From Asaia bogorensis (GTDB taxonomy: Bacteria; Pseudomonadota; Alphaproteobacteria; Acetobacterales; Acetobacteraceae): DNA of 64,000 bases. Under the pieces are notes generated by a model. It ran no database searches. It was not told the DNA's origin and saw only the letters and a list, made by a program, of their open reading frames with translations. Shown here piece after piece: positions 1-9,350 of this stretch (within the stretch, counting starts at the first letter, position 1; each line of letters opens with the position of its first letter). The DNA lies in contig CAMBMS010000001.1 in NCBI GenBank assembly GCA_945868845.1, positions 62,001 to 126,000 of the forward strand. Reading direction: 5' to 3'. Both the position numbers and the translations under genes were made by a program.

Positions 1-285
1 GGGGGCGAAGCCGACGCCGCAATTGCCGATCATCGCCGTGGTGACGCCGTTCCACGATGACGGCGTGATATTGGACGACCAGGTGACCTGGGCGTCGTAA
101 TGCGTGTGCACATCAATGAAGCCGGGGGTAACGATTTTACCCTTGGCGTCGATTTCCTCTACCCCACGCGGCAGTTGCTTGCCGATGGCGGTGATTTTGC
201 CGTCTGCGACGGCAACATCGGCCTCATAGGGGGCGCCACCGCTGCCATCGACGATGGTGCCGCCACGGATCACGAGCGCGCTCAT
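1..285 (-). CDS. N-acyl-D-amino-acid deacylase-type amidohydrolase (5' part only)
   Basis: Only the first 95 codons lie in the window; the rest runs off the left edge. The reading frame starts at an ATG (283-285) preceded by a strong AGGAGG-like ribosome site. The translation opens with the short beta-sandwich segment typical of metal-dependent amidohydrolases (MSALVIRGGTIVDGSGG) and reaches the first metal motif, with the sequence DVHTHYDAQVTW, followed by a GVTT and a GNCGVGFAP stretch. These are typical of the D-aminoacylase branch, which hydrolyses N-acyl-D-amino acids or related amides in the cytoplasm. Substrate cannot be set from the fragment. It is divergent from the LLM oxidoreductase at 412, with about 125 bp of shared upstream DNA. 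Confidence 0.85.
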   Translation of the reverse strand, partial: MSALVIRGGTIVDGSGGAPYEADVAVADGKITAIGKQLPRGVEEIDAKGKIVTPGFIDVHTHYDAQVTWSSNITPSSWNGVTTAMIGNCGVGFAP

Positions 286-411
286 GGTTTGATTTCCTCC
301 TGCTTGCAGAGCGCATGATGGGTGCGTCCGACCCCGCCTGGCAAGGCCGGCCTCGACAAACGCCAAAAACCGCGATCCACTGGCCCCATAGAGACATTAA
401 GGAAGACAACC

Positions 412-1269
412 ATGCTGAAGTTCGGCGCATCAATGTTTTTTACTGACTACTCCATGGCGCCTGGCGAGTTGGCCCAGGCGCTGGAAGCGCGCGGCTTCGA
501 ATCCGTCTGGGCGCCGGAACATTCGCATATTCCGCTCTCACGCAAGACGCCGTTTCCCGCCGGCGGCGACCTACCGAAGAAATACTACGATGCCATGGAT
601 CCATTCGTGACCCTGACCGCCGCCGCGGTGGCGACAAAAACGATCAAAATTGGCACCGGCGTGTGCCTGGTCAACCAGCGCGATCCGATTCAGTTGGCGA
701 AGCTGGTGGCTTCCATCGATCAGGTTTCCGGCGGGCGGTTTCTGTTCGGCATCGGCAATGGGTGGAACCAGGATGAGATGGAAAATCACGGCACGGTGTT
801 CGAACAGCGTCACAAGCTGGTACGCGAGCGCGTGGAAGCAATGAAGGAAATCTGGACCAAGCCGAACGCCGAGTATCACGGAGAGTATGTAAATTTCGAC
901 CCCATGATGGCCTGGCCGAAGCCAGTCCAGAAGCCGCATGTGCCGGTGATCGTCGGGGGGGCATTCCCCTATTCGGCGCGGCGCGCCATCCGGTATGGCG
1001 AGGGCTGGATACCGCAAGCCTCGCGCGGCGCCTATACGGAAATCGCTGACATGATCCCGCGTTTCAAGCAGATGTGCGCGGAAGCGGGGCGCGAGCCGGA
1101 TTCGATCGAAATTTCATCCTGGTTTCCACGCCGAGAGGAGGATCTTATGAAGCGCTATGAAGAACTGGGCGTATCGCGTGTGGTATTCAATCTGGAATCT
1201 GAAAAGACAGACAAAATTCTTTCTGTCATCGATGAGTTGGCCGCGCTGATGCGTAAGGTTAACGGGTAA
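412..1269 (+). CDS. LLM class F420/flavin-dependent oxidoreductase (TIGR03619-like)
   Basis: 285-residue luciferase-like TIM-barrel oxidoreductase. The frame is open upstream to 322, but the ATG at 412 is preceded by AAGGAAG and begins at the conserved first beta strand (MLKFGASMFFTDYS), so it is the likely start. Family signatures seen are ESVWAPEHSHIP, the segment KIGTGVCLVNQRDPIQLAK, GGRFLFGIGNGWN and a VPVIVGGAFPYSARRA block. Members use reduced FMN or F420 to oxidise or reduce small organic substrates; the cofactor cannot be told from sequence alone. It starts a three-gene run with the next LLM protein and an SDR, which suggests a shared degradative pathway. Confidence 0.85.
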   Translation: MLKFGASMFFTDYSMAPGELAQALEARGFESVWAPEHSHIPLSRKTPFPAGGDLPKKYYDAMDPFVTLTAAAVATKTIKIGTGVCLVNQRDPIQLAKLVASIDQVSGGRFLFGIGNGWNQDEMENHGTVFEQRHKLVRERVEAMKEIWTKPNAEYHGEYVNFDPMMAWPKPVQKPHVPVIVGGAFPYSARRAIRYGEGWIPQASRGAYTEIADMIPRFKQMCAEAGREPDSIEISSWFPRREEDLMKRYEELGVSRVVFNLESEKTDKILSVIDELAALMRKVNG

Positions 1270-1326
1270 CGAAATGGCAGCGGGGTTCCAGGCCCTGCCG
1301 CGCCTTGCAATACGGAGCTCACAAAC

Positions 1327-2403
1327 ATGAAGATTGGTATTCTGTACACGTCGCACCCAGATCCGGAGACGGAGCCGTTTCCCTATCAGGCCGTGCATGC
1401 GCGCACGACGCGGGAGGTGTTGGAGGCGGAGGAGCTGGGCTTCGATTCTATCTGGATCGCCGAGCATCATTTTTCCAACAAATACGGCATCTTGCCCGAT
1501 CCGTTCAGCTATCTGTGCTACCTCGCCGCGTTGACTAAACGGATAAAATTGTGCGCGGGGGTGATGGTGGTGCCGCTGCACCATCCGATACGGATCGTGG
1601 AGAACGCCGCCTTCATCGATATTCTTTCCAATGGGCGGTTTCAGTTAGGATTGGGATCGGGCTATCGGACCTACGAGTTCGAGGGAATGGGGGTGGATTA
1701 CGAGGCGCGGCGCGACATGCAGGAGGAGGCAATTCCACTAATCCTGGAGGGCTTTCATGAGAAAAAAATGTCCGCTCGTGGGACATATTATAACTTCGAT
1801 ATCAAGGATCCATATAAAATCTACCCGTTTCCGGTGCAGCAGCCGCATCCGCCGATCCTAATGGGCGCGGGGACCGATCGATCCATGATCTACGCGGCGC
1901 GCTGGGGGTTTGGGTTGATGCAATCTACTCTGCCGGATGTTGCCACCATCAAGGCGCATATCGATGTCTATCGTTCACACATGAAGGAAGCGGTAGCACC
2001 CTTTAACCAAAATCCCGCCTTTGGTGAAGTGGATGTGGCGCGGCTGGTGTATGTGGCGCCGACGGATGCGCAAGCGAAGAAAGAGAGCGCCGATGGCGTC
2101 GTGCGGCATGTGCGGAGTTTTGTCGGCGGCGGCACCGGGCGGTATTTCGGCGAGGTGACGGCCGAACGCAACGACAGCGCGCTTAGTTACGACAATCTGG
2201 TGGAAAGTACTTTGCTGCATGGCTCGCCCGACACGGTGATCCGCAAGATCGAGGAGTTCCGAAAGATCGGAACTACTTCAATCATGCTACATTACCCGCC
2301 TTATTACGGGCCAGAAAAGACCTCGCAGATGTTGCGTCTGTTCGCCAAGGAAGTGCTGCCGCATGTTCAGGCGATGGAAGCCCCACGCTTGGCGGCGGAA
2401 TAA
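1327..2403 (+). CDS. LLM class flavin-dependent oxidoreductase (luciferase-like monooxygenase)
   Basis: 358 residues, the length of the larger bacterial-luciferase-like enzymes. The N-terminal strand MKIGILYTSHP, the motif FDSIWIAEHHFSN, GRFQLGLGSGYRTYEF and PPILMGAGTDRSM are hallmark positions of the family. A ribosome site (CGGAG) lies about 8 bases before the ATG. It follows the TIGR03619-like enzyme by 57 bp and is followed by an SDR after 11 bp, so the three are probably one transcript. The two LLM proteins are not close copies (285 against 358 residues and different signature loops), so a simple recent duplication is unlikely. A flavin-dependent monooxygenase acting on an organic substrate is expected; the substrate is unknown. 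Confidence 0.85.
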   Translation: MKIGILYTSHPDPETEPFPYQAVHARTTREVLEAEELGFDSIWIAEHHFSNKYGILPDPFSYLCYLAALTKRIKLCAGVMVVPLHHPIRIVENAAFIDILSNGRFQLGLGSGYRTYEFEGMGVDYEARRDMQEEAIPLILEGFHEKKMSARGTYYNFDIKDPYKIYPFPVQQPHPPILMGAGTDRSMIYAARWGFGLMQSTLPDVATIKAHIDVYRSHMKEAVAPFNQNPAFGEVDVARLVYVAPTDAQAKKESADGVVRHVRSFVGGGTGRYFGEVTAERNDSALSYDNLVESTLLHGSPDTVIRKIEEFRKIGTTSIMLHYPPYYGPEKTSQMLRLFAKEVLPHVQAMEAPRLAAE

Positions 2404-2414
2404 GGATAATAAAC

Positions 2415-3197
2415 ATGAGCGATGCACCGAAGCCGCGCCCCGGCAACCTGGGTGAATATGATCTGAAGGGAAAGATCGCCGTGGTCAGCGGCGGTTCCAG
2501 CGGTATCGGTGCCGCGACGACACGACGTCTGGCAGCGGCGGGGGCAATTGTCTGGGTTGGCTACAACACCGGGCTGGAGCGGGCACAATCGGTAGTGGCG
2601 TCGCTAGCGGGAAGCGGGCATCAGGTTCTGTTCATGCCAATGACGTCTAGCGCGGCGCTAACGCGGGCCGCGGAAACCGTGGGGGCGGCGCATGGCAAGG
2701 TGCATGTGCTGGTGAACTCCGCCGCCGTGACCCGCGCAGTGCGCCATGGCGATCTGGATGCGCTGGACGATGCCTTGTTCGATCAAGTGATGATGACCAA
2801 TGTGCGCGGGCCGTTCGCCACCGTTCGCGCCTTCCGGTCGCTGATGAAGGCCAGCGGTGACGCGGTAATTATCAATATTTCCTCTCTGGCCGGCATCACC
2901 GGCACCGGTAGTTCCATCGCCTATGGCGCGTCGAAGGCGGCGATGGATGTGATGGGGGTTTCGCTGGCACGGGTGCTGGGGCCAGAGATCAGGGTGATCG
3001 GAATTTCGCCCTCGGCGGTACAAACCGATTTCGTGCCGGGACGTTCGCATGAGGCAGTGGCGCGCATGGCCGCGACGTCGCCCTTGCAAACCGTAACAGA
3101 AGCCGACGACGTGGCTGTGGCCATCATGGGCGCGGTGATTTATCTGCGCCAGACCACCGGCACCACGATTCTGGTGGATGCCGGCAAGCATCTTTAG
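2415..3197 (+). CDS. SDR family NAD(P)-dependent oxidoreductase
   Basis: 260-residue classical short-chain dehydrogenase. The cofactor-binding loop reads VSGGSSGIGAA near residue 25, followed by a NAG-like segment (VNSAAVTR), a catalytic Ser in NISSLAG, and the YxxxK pair in YGASKAAM near residue 175. A ribosome site (AAGGA) precedes the ATG. The short gap to the LLM monooxygenase suggests co-transcription, with the SDR perhaps oxidising the alcohol made upstream. It converges on pepN, whose stop codon is about 30 bp away. Confidence 0.88.
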   Translation: MSDAPKPRPGNLGEYDLKGKIAVVSGGSSGIGAATTRRLAAAGAIVWVGYNTGLERAQSVVASLAGSGHQVLFMPMTSSAALTRAAETVGAAHGKVHVLVNSAAVTRAVRHGDLDALDDALFDQVMMTNVRGPFATVRAFRSLMKASGDAVIINISSLAGITGTGSSIAYGASKAAMDVMGVSLARVLGPEIRVIGISPSAVQTDFVPGRSHEAVARMAATSPLQTVTEADDVAVAIMGAVIYLRQTTGTTILVDAGKHL

Positions 3198-3229
3198 AGT
3201 ATTTGGCACCGGCTTAGGCAATAAATACT
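3198..3229. terminator. Weak inverted repeat between convergent SDR and pepN
   Basis: The 32 bases between the two stop codons hold a 7-bp inverted repeat (AGTATTT at 3198 and AAATACT at 3223) around an 18-base loop. The stem is AT-rich, so this would be a weak, non-classical bidirectional terminator at best. Confidence 0.3.
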
Positions 3230-5830
3230 TTAACTGCTCAGGCTTTTCGATACGATTTCATAGGTGTTACGGCTTAGGCCAGGCAGGTCGAGAATGCGCT
3301 GCGCCTCGGCTCGCATCAGTGTCTGGCGCGCGGCGTCGACGCGGCGCCATTGGCCAAGCGGGCTGACGATGCGGGCGGCAACCTGCGGGTTGGCACGATC
3401 CAATTGCATTACAATATCGGCGAGGAAACGGTAGCCGGCGCCGGTCGCGTCGTGGAAATGTTTCGGATTACCCGACACGAAACTGCTGACAAGCGCCCGC
3501 ACGCGGTTTGGGTTCGCCAAATCGAAATCGGCATGACTGGCCAGGGCACGCACGATATCCACCGTGCCGGGCAAGGACGACATCGCCTGAATGGCGAACC
3601 ATTTGTCGAGCACGAGGTCATCGTGGCGCCATTTGGCATGGAAGGTGGCGAGCGTTGTGGTTCGGTACGGGCCGTCGATCGCCGCGAGGGTCACGAGCGC
3701 CGCCAGCACGTCGGTCATGTTTTGAGCGGCGCCGTATTGCGCATGGGCCAGGGCGGCAAAGCTGGTATCACCAGCGGCGAGATAGGCGAGGCAGGTATTG
3801 CGTAAGGCACGGCGGCCTATCGCGACGCCGTCGATCGTGTAGACGCCGCGATCGGTCAAGCGGTCATAGGTGGCGCGCAGGGCGGCGGCGAGGGTGCGGC
3901 CGATTTCCGCGCGGGCGTGTTGGCGGGCGGCGTGGAGAGCGTCGATATCGGCCACTTCCATCTGATCGGCGAGATAGGCTTCGCCCGGCAAAGCGAAGGC
4001 TTCGGCGGCGAAGGCCGGGTCGATGTCCGTCTGGGCCAGGATCGCAGAGCGCGCGGTCAGCAGGCCAGTGTCGGTGACCAATTTTCGTCCGGCGCGCCAG
4101 TTGGCGGACATATCAAGGAGGGCTAGGGTGGCATATTGCTGTCCGGATTCCCAACAAACGAACCGATCAGTGTCGTGCGCGGCGAGGAAGCGCAGGCGAT
4201 CCGGAGTCATGCCGTGCAGTTTCACCGGGGCCGAAAAGCCGCGCAGCAGAGAGGGGATAGGGGGCGCGGCGATGTCGTCGAAAACGAAGCTTTGTTCCGG
4301 TGCGTCAAGGATCAGCAGCCGCGTGGCGGTTTCCGATCCATCCGGGGCCAGCAGGCCCATGGCGACAGGTATGATTTGTGGGGCCTTATCCGGCTGGCCT
4401 GGGGTCGGGGCGGTGGCTTGGCGCAAGGTGAGCGTATAACGACGCTGGGCCGCATCGTAATGGTCGGTCAGGTGCAGATCGGGAGTGCCGGCCTGATGGT
4501 ACCAAAGCTTAAAACGGGAAAGATCCATGCCGGCGGCGTCCTGCATGGCGACGATAAAATCACCGATGGTGACGGCCTGATTGTCGTGGCGTTGAAAATA
4601 AAGATCCATGCCACGCCGGAAGGCCTCCCGCCCGATCAGGGTCTGGATCATGCGGATCACTTCCGCGCCTTTTTGGTAAATAGTCGCGGTGTAGAAATTA
4701 TCGATCTGGATATAGCTGGCCGGCTGTACGGGATGCGCCAATGGCCCAGCATCCTCGGGGAATTGCACGGCGCGCAGTCGGCGCACATCGGCGATGCGCT
4801 TAACCGCACGGCTCCCCTGGTCGGCGGAAAACTCTTGATCACGGAAAACTGTGAGGCCTTCTTTCAACGACAACTGGAACCAGTCTCGGCAAGTGACGCG
4901 GTTACCGGTCCAGTTATGAAAATATTCGTGCGCAATGACGGTCTCGATGCCTTCGTAATCGGCATCGGTGGCGGTATCGGGCTTTGCCAACACGTATTTG
5001 GTGTTGAAGACGTTCAGCCCCTTGTTCTCCATCGCGCCCATGTTGAAATCGGAGACAGCGGCGATGTTGAAGACATCGAGGTCATATTCTAGGCCGAACA
5101 TCTTCTCGTCCCATCTCATCGAGGCGATGAGCGCGCTCATGGCATGCGCGCAGCGATCCTCGTCGCCACGGCGAACCCAGATGCCGAGCGCTACCTCGCG
5201 GCCTGAGCGAGTGCGGAAACGATCTCGCACGCAGACGAGATCACCGGCAACGACGGCGAACAGATAGGACGGTTTCGGGTGTGGATCTTCCCAGCGCGCC
5301 CAGTGCCGTCCATCCGTGTGTTCGCCGCTGGCGACCGGGTTACCATTGGACAGTAGCACCGGCACCTGTGCGCGATTGGCCACCAGTGTGGTGGTGTAGC
5401 GCGCCATGACATCAGGGCGATCGGGGAAATAGGTGATGCGGCGAAAGCCCTGGGCCTCACATTGCGTGAAGAAATTGCCGCCCGAGACATAGAGGCCGGA
5501 CAGCGCGGTGTTCGCGGCCGCCGCGATACGTGTTTCGATCTCCAGAGTGCAGGCATCGGGCATGCCGGCGATGACCAGCCTGTCATCAGTGATTTGGTAA
5601 TGGTTGGCTCCCAGCTTCGTACCGTCCCGGCTAATGGAAAGCAGAGTCAGCGCTTCGCCGTCGAGAACCAGCGGTGCGCCCGGAGCGGCATGGGGCGCGC
5701 GGCGCACGGCCAGGCGCGCGCGTACGATAGTGGCGGCAGGATCGAGGTCGAAGTGCAGATCGACCGTATCGATCAGGAATTCGGGCGCGTGATAATCGGC
5801 CAGCGAAGTCGGGACGGGTTGATCGGTCAT
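3230..5830 (-). CDS. pepN: Aminopeptidase N (M1 family)
   Basis: 866 residues, close to the 870 of E. coli PepN. Zinc-dependent exopeptidase that removes N-terminal residues from peptides in the cytoplasm. The exopeptidase motif GAMEN (in MGAMENKGLNVFN) lies near residue 265, and the zinc site HEYFH near residues 301-305 is followed by the third ligand Glu in LKEGLTVF. The frame is open a further 100 codons upstream, but that stretch lies on the end of the hydroxyacid dehydrogenase gene and has no family similarity; the start MTDQPVPTSLADYHAPEF matches the usual PepN N-terminus. It is the last gene of a minus-strand run chvI-chvG-dehydrogenase-pepN. Confidence 0.95.
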   Translation of the reverse strand: MTDQPVPTSLADYHAPEFLIDTVDLHFDLDPAATIVRARLAVRRAPHAAPGAPLVLDGEALTLLSISRDGTKLGANHYQITDDRLVIAGMPDACTLEIETRIAAAANTALSGLYVSGGNFFTQCEAQGFRRITYFPDRPDVMARYTTTLVANRAQVPVLLSNGNPVASGEHTDGRHWARWEDPHPKPSYLFAVVAGDLVCVRDRFRTRSGREVALGIWVRRGDEDRCAHAMSALIASMRWDEKMFGLEYDLDVFNIAAVSDFNMGAMENKGLNVFNTKYVLAKPDTATDADYEGIETVIAHEYFHNWTGNRVTCRDWFQLSLKEGLTVFRDQEFSADQGSRAVKRIADVRRLRAVQFPEDAGPLAHPVQPASYIQIDNFYTATIYQKGAEVIRMIQTLIGREAFRRGMDLYFQRHDNQAVTIGDFIVAMQDAAGMDLSRFKLWYHQAGTPDLHLTDHYDAAQRRYTLTLRQATAPTPGQPDKAPQIIPVAMGLLAPDGSETATRLLILDAPEQSFVFDDIAAPPIPSLLRGFSAPVKLHGMTPDRLRFLAAHDTDRFVCWESGQQYATLALLDMSANWRAGRKLVTDTGLLTARSAILAQTDIDPAFAAEAFALPGEAYLADQMEVADIDALHAARQHARAEIGRTLAAALRATYDRLTDRGVYTIDGVAIGRRALRNTCLAYLAAGDTSFAALAHAQYGAAQNMTDVLAALVTLAAIDGPYRTTTLATFHAKWRHDDLVLDKWFAIQAMSSLPGTVDIVRALASHADFDLANPNRVRALVSSFVSGNPKHFHDATGAGYRFLADIVMQLDRANPQVAARIVSPLGQWRRVDAARQTLMRAEAQRILDLPGLSRNTYEIVSKSLSS

Positions 5831-5849
5831 GGCCGAAAAAATCCTTATC

Positions 5850-6845
5850 CTAAAACAGCCGATCTTCAGGGCGTACCAAATGCAGTGGCGTTTCGCCCAG
5901 CAGAGCCCGGCGGCAGTTGGCGGCGGCGCGTTGCAGCCCGAGAATACGTGATTCCGGCACGGAGGCTGAATTATGCGGCGAGGCGATGACATTGGGTAGA
6001 TCGGTAAACGGATGGTCCATGCGAAAGGCACCGTGGCGCACCGGCTCCACCCACCAGGCATCGATGCAGGCGGTAAAATCGGGATGGGTCTGCAGATGCG
6101 CGAACAGAGCGGCTTCGTCGATGATTTCACCGCGGGCGAGGTTGATCACGATCGCATCGGGTTTCATCAGATTGAGTTCGCGCGCGCCGATCAGGCCCGT
6201 TGTGGCCTTGGTGAGCGGCACGGCGATCACCAACACATCCAATTCTATCAGCATCGCGTCGAGCCGATCCGGCGTGCCGGACCAGTCTAGTAATTCATGC
6301 GCACGTAGCGTTCGATTGATGGCATGAACGCGCATGCCGATGGCGCGCATCAATTGCGCGGTGGCAAGCCCGATGCCGCCAAAGCCGAGGATCGCGCAGA
6401 TACCACCGGCCAGCATGCGGTTGGGACGGTGTTGGTGGAATTCACCACGCGCGACCTCGCCATGCGCGCGCACGATGCGCTTGGCCGCCGCCAGTGCCAT
6501 GGCCAGGGCGTGCTCGGCCATCGCCTCGGCATAGGCGCCGCCGTTGGTGGCAACGGGAAGGTTCGGCGGCAAAGTGCCGAGTGGAATAAAATCAACGCCC
6601 GCGGTCATAAATTGCATCAGCCTGGCAGTGCCGAGCATAGCCAGTTCATCGCGGGAAAGCGCTTTCAGGTTCCGGGCCAGGATCGCGCCGGCATTCTGGA
6701 TCGCGGCCGGGCGTTCGGCCGGGGCAAGCTCATCCAGGCAGGAAATGTCCGCGGCATTGTCCAGGACCGAGGCGATGATGGCACGGGCGGGCGTATCCAG
6801 CGGAAAGGTAACCAGCAATGTACTGCGCATATGGCTGCGTATCAT
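5850..6845 (-). CDS. D-2-hydroxyacid dehydrogenase (NAD-binding)
   Basis: 331 residues, D-isomer-specific 2-hydroxyacid dehydrogenase fold. The Rossmann motif GFGGIG lies near residue 153, followed by DVLVIAVPLT and the catalytic Arg segment NLARGEIID. The usual C-terminal Glu/His region reads as WWVEPV followed by NVIASPHNSA, with the His of SPH in place of the common TPH. The ATG at 6845 overlaps the chvG stop (ATGA), which shows translational coupling; a second in-frame ATG lies five codons later. It probably interconverts a 2-keto acid and its D-2-hydroxy acid. Position between chvG and pepN is unusual, because PTS regulatory genes often follow chvG in other alphaproteobacteria. Confidence 0.88.
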   Translation of the reverse strand: MIRSHMRSTLLVTFPLDTPARAIIASVLDNAADISCLDELAPAERPAAIQNAGAILARNLKALSRDELAMLGTARLMQFMTAGVDFIPLGTLPPNLPVATNGGAYAEAMAEHALAMALAAAKRIVRAHGEVARGEFHQHRPNRMLAGGICAILGFGGIGLATAQLMRAIGMRVHAINRTLRAHELLDWSGTPDRLDAMLIELDVLVIAVPLTKATTGLIGARELNLMKPDAIVINLARGEIIDEAALFAHLQTHPDFTACIDAWWVEPVRHGAFRMDHPFTDLPNVIASPHNSASVPESRILGLQRAAANCRRALLGETPLHLVRPEDRLF

Positions 6846-8524
6846 CCTTTCGGCAAACGCACCACGAAACGGGCACCGAGGATGCGCCCCGTTTCATCGC
6901 GGCGGTTTTCCGCACTGATGCGCCCTCGTAGGGCTTCGACGATCTGGCGGCTGATGGAGAGGCCGAGACCGGAATGGCCGCCGAAGGCTTCCGTTGGCGG
7001 TCGCTCGGAATAGAAACGATCGAAGATATGTTCAAGCTTCGTGTCGGGGATGCCTGGGCCATCATCTTCCACGCTGATTTCAACCACGGCGCCGACTTCG
7101 CGGGCATACAGGCCGATCGTGCCGCCGCGGAGTGAGAAGGAACGGGCATTGGCGATCAAGTTACGCAGCACCTGCACCAGACGGCCTTCCACCGCCTGCA
7201 CGATCAGGCCTTCGGCGGGGGCGTCCAGTTCCATGATCGGATCGTTCACGGCGAGCGTTGCGTCGTGGATTTCCTTGAGCGTGGCGAGGATGGGGGCGAT
7301 GTCGATCGCTTCCGTGGCAATACGCGATAATTCAGCGTCAACGCGCGAGGCGTCCGAAATATCGCTGATCAGGCGGTCGAGGCGCGCCACATCCTCGCCA
7401 ATAATGGCAAGCAGGCGCTTTTGCTGATTGGGATCCTCAACCCGACGCAGAGTTTCGATGGCGCTGCGGATGGAGGAGAGCGGGTTCTTGATTTCATGCG
7501 CCACATCGACGGCGAAGCGCTCTATGGCATCCATCCGCCCCCAGAGCGCCGTGGCAGAATCGGAAAGCGCGACCGCCAGCGCGCCCACCTCATCGCCGCG
7601 TGCCTGCAGTTGCGCGGGCACGGCGCCAGTGCGGCCCTTACCTTCGCGCATGCTGGCCGCCGCCGTGGCGAGGCGTAAAATCGGGCGCGCGATGGTGAGC
7701 GAGAGATACCACGACAGCAGCACCGTCAGCGCCAGGGCGATACCGAACAATGCCAGGATAGAGAGGCGCACGGCAAGCAGCGAATCATCGACGCCGCGTG
7801 CATCGCGGGTTAGCAGCACCACGCCCACCGTGTGCCGGTTGCGTTCCACCGGCACCGCGACTGTGATCAGCAGCCGGTCGTCGCGCAGACGGCGGATATA
7901 GGGCGGCATTTCGCGCGAACGGTCGGAGGTGGACAGACGCAACTCCTCCTTCACATCGGGCTGCCAGTCCAGGCCCTGGGCGGTGGAGTTTTCATCCACC
8001 ACGATCTGCTTCGGTCGTTCGCGCGGCAACAGGGTCAGGGCACGATCATAAAGCCAGCCAATGGTGTCGAGGATACGACCGCGCTCTGCCACCGGCGACA
8101 ATGGTTGGGCGGTGACGGCACCGCCGGTGCCCTCCCGCACACGGGAATCGACGATCAACTGGCCGTCCGGGGTATAGAGTTTTGCCTGCGCGTTCGGCGT
8201 CGGCTCGGTCAACCGGCGCAGCAGCGGGCGGGCCAGCTCGGGGATGAGCTTCGGGTTGTCGGTGTCCTGTTCACGCACCGCGCTTTCACCCAATGCGCCG
8301 GCATAGATGCGGGCCTGTTCACGCAGCGCGCCAACTTCAGCTTCCAGCAATCCGTTCTGATACTGGTCCAGGTAGAGCAGGGTTGCGACCAGCATGACGA
8401 GGGGCAGGGCGTTGACTAGCAGAATGCGACGCAGCAGCGGCGAGACCAGGCGCTGACGCGCCGGCTTCTCCGTCGTAATAGCGGGGACAAGCGGGGTCAG
8501 GCTAGTGGCGCTGCCATCGGGCAC
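6842..8524 (-). CDS. chvG: Sensor histidine kinase ChvG
   Basis: 560-residue membrane histidine kinase. A cytoplasmic N-tail is followed by TM1 (about residues 33-52), a periplasmic sensing domain of roughly 195 residues, TM2 (about 251-275), a HAMP linker, a dimerisation box with phospho-acceptor His343 in FAVDVAHEIKNPLSS, and an ATPase domain with an N box and DGPGIP and GLGLSI motifs. Start is a GTG at 8524, three bases after the chvI stop. In other alphaproteobacteria ChvG (ExoS) senses acid or envelope stress and phosphorylates ChvI. The adjacent chvI and nearby pckA support the assignment. Confidence 0.92.
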   Translation of the reverse strand: MPDGSATSLTPLVPAITTEKPARQRLVSPLLRRILLVNALPLVMLVATLLYLDQYQNGLLEAEVGALREQARIYAGALGESAVREQDTDNPKLIPELARPLLRRLTEPTPNAQAKLYTPDGQLIVDSRVREGTGGAVTAQPLSPVAERGRILDTIGWLYDRALTLLPRERPKQIVVDENSTAQGLDWQPDVKEELRLSTSDRSREMPPYIRRLRDDRLLITVAVPVERNRHTVGVVLLTRDARGVDDSLLAVRLSILALFGIALALTVLLSWYLSLTIARPILRLATAAASMREGKGRTGAVPAQLQARGDEVGALAVALSDSATALWGRMDAIERFAVDVAHEIKNPLSSIRSAIETLRRVEDPNQQKRLLAIIGEDVARLDRLISDISDASRVDAELSRIATEAIDIAPILATLKEIHDATLAVNDPIMELDAPAEGLIVQAVEGRLVQVLRNLIANARSFSLRGGTIGLYAREVGAVVEISVEDDGPGIPDTKLEHIFDRFYSERPPTEAFGGHSGLGLSISRQIVEALRGRISAENRRDETGRILGARFVVRLPKG

Positions 8525-8527
8525 GGA

Positions 8528-9277
8528 TCACTGTTCCTTGTAGCGGTAGCCGATGCCGTACAGCGTTTCGATATGATTGAATTCATCATCCGTTTGCCGG
8601 AATTTCTTCCGTACGCGCTTTACGTGACTATCGATAGTACGGTCGTCCACATAGATGTTTTCGCCATACGCGGCATCAATCAATTGATCACGCGACTTCA
8701 CCATCCCCGGGCGTGCGGCGAGTGCCTTGATGAGCAAGAATTCCGTCACGGTGAGTTGCATGGCTTTGCCGCGCCAGATGCATTGATGCTTGGTCTCGTC
8801 CAGCACCAGATCGCCCCGCGTCATCACGCCACTGAGCGAGGCGCCGGAGCCCTCGGCGCGGCTGGCTTCGTTGCGGCGGAGTAGGGCGCGGATACGCTCG
8901 ATCAACAAACGCTGGCTGAACGGCTTAGTGATGTAATCATCAGCGCCGAGGCGCAGGCCCATCAGCTCGTCCACTTCCTCGTCCTTGGAGGTGAGAAAGA
9001 TCACCGGCATGGAGGTGCGCTGGCGCAGCCGTTGCAGCAATTCCATCCCGTCCATGCGCGGCATCTTGATATCCAGCACGGCGAGGTCCACCGGGCGCGC
9101 GGTGATGCCTTGCAGGGCACTTTCCCCATCGGTGAACGTGCGGACCAGGAAACCTTCCTGCTCCAGGGTCATGGAAACGCTGGTAAGGATGTTGCGGTCG
9201 TCATCCACCAAGGCGATGGTCTGCTTCGTCGCGTGGTCCCGGGCTGGCTGGCTATGGGCGGGGTGGGTGACATTCAT
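8528..9277 (-). CDS. chvI: Response regulator ChvI (OmpR/PhoB type)
   Basis: 249-residue receiver plus winged-helix regulator. The acidic pocket is VDDD (residues 24-27), the phospho-acceptor is Asp69 in VLDIKMP, and the conserved Lys is Lys118 in TKPF. The C-terminal half carries the ChvI-type ending GIGYRYKEQ. The frame is open upstream to 9697, but the ATG at 9275-9277 has a strong AGGAGG site 7 bases before it and starts at [10 protein letters not shown]. ChvI controls envelope, exopolysaccharide and central-carbon genes in relatives. It heads the minus-strand operon and is divergent from a HugZ-like gene. Confidence 0.93.
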   Translation of the reverse strand: MNVTHPAHSQPARDHATKQTIALVDDDRNILTSVSMTLEQEGFLVRTFTDGESALQGITARPVDLAVLDIKMPRMDGMELLQRLRQRTSMPVIFLTSKDEEVDELMGLRLGADDYITKPFSQRLLIERIRALLRRNEASRAEGSGASLSGVMTRGDLVLDETKHQCIWRGKAMQLTVTEFLLIKALAARPGMVKSRDQLIDAAYGENIYVDDRTIDSHVKRVRKKFRQTDDEFNHIETLYGIGYRYKEQ

Positions 9278-9350
9278 GGGCGAGCCTCCTTGTGCTGGAG
9301 GGACCATAGCGGAAGATTGTGGCGTATTGTGGACGGGAGGTGAACGAAAT
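9278..9350. promoter_or_regulatory. Divergent promoter region of chvI and HugZ-like gene
   Basis: 73 bases separate the two divergent start codons and must hold the ribosome sites of both genes (AGGAGG for chvI, GGGAGG for the plus-strand gene) and probably both promoters. No confident -35/-10 pair or operator could be read. Confidence 0.4.

Noticed and set aside
4136-5092. 318-codon open frame on the plus strand inside pepN
   Set aside because: Antisense shadow in GC-rich DNA; no family motifs, while pepN on the other strand has all M1 motifs.
5831-6130. 100 extra codons upstream of the pepN start
   Set aside because: Lies over the 3' part of the hydroxyacid dehydrogenase in another frame; not conserved and pepN has a normal N-terminus at 5830.
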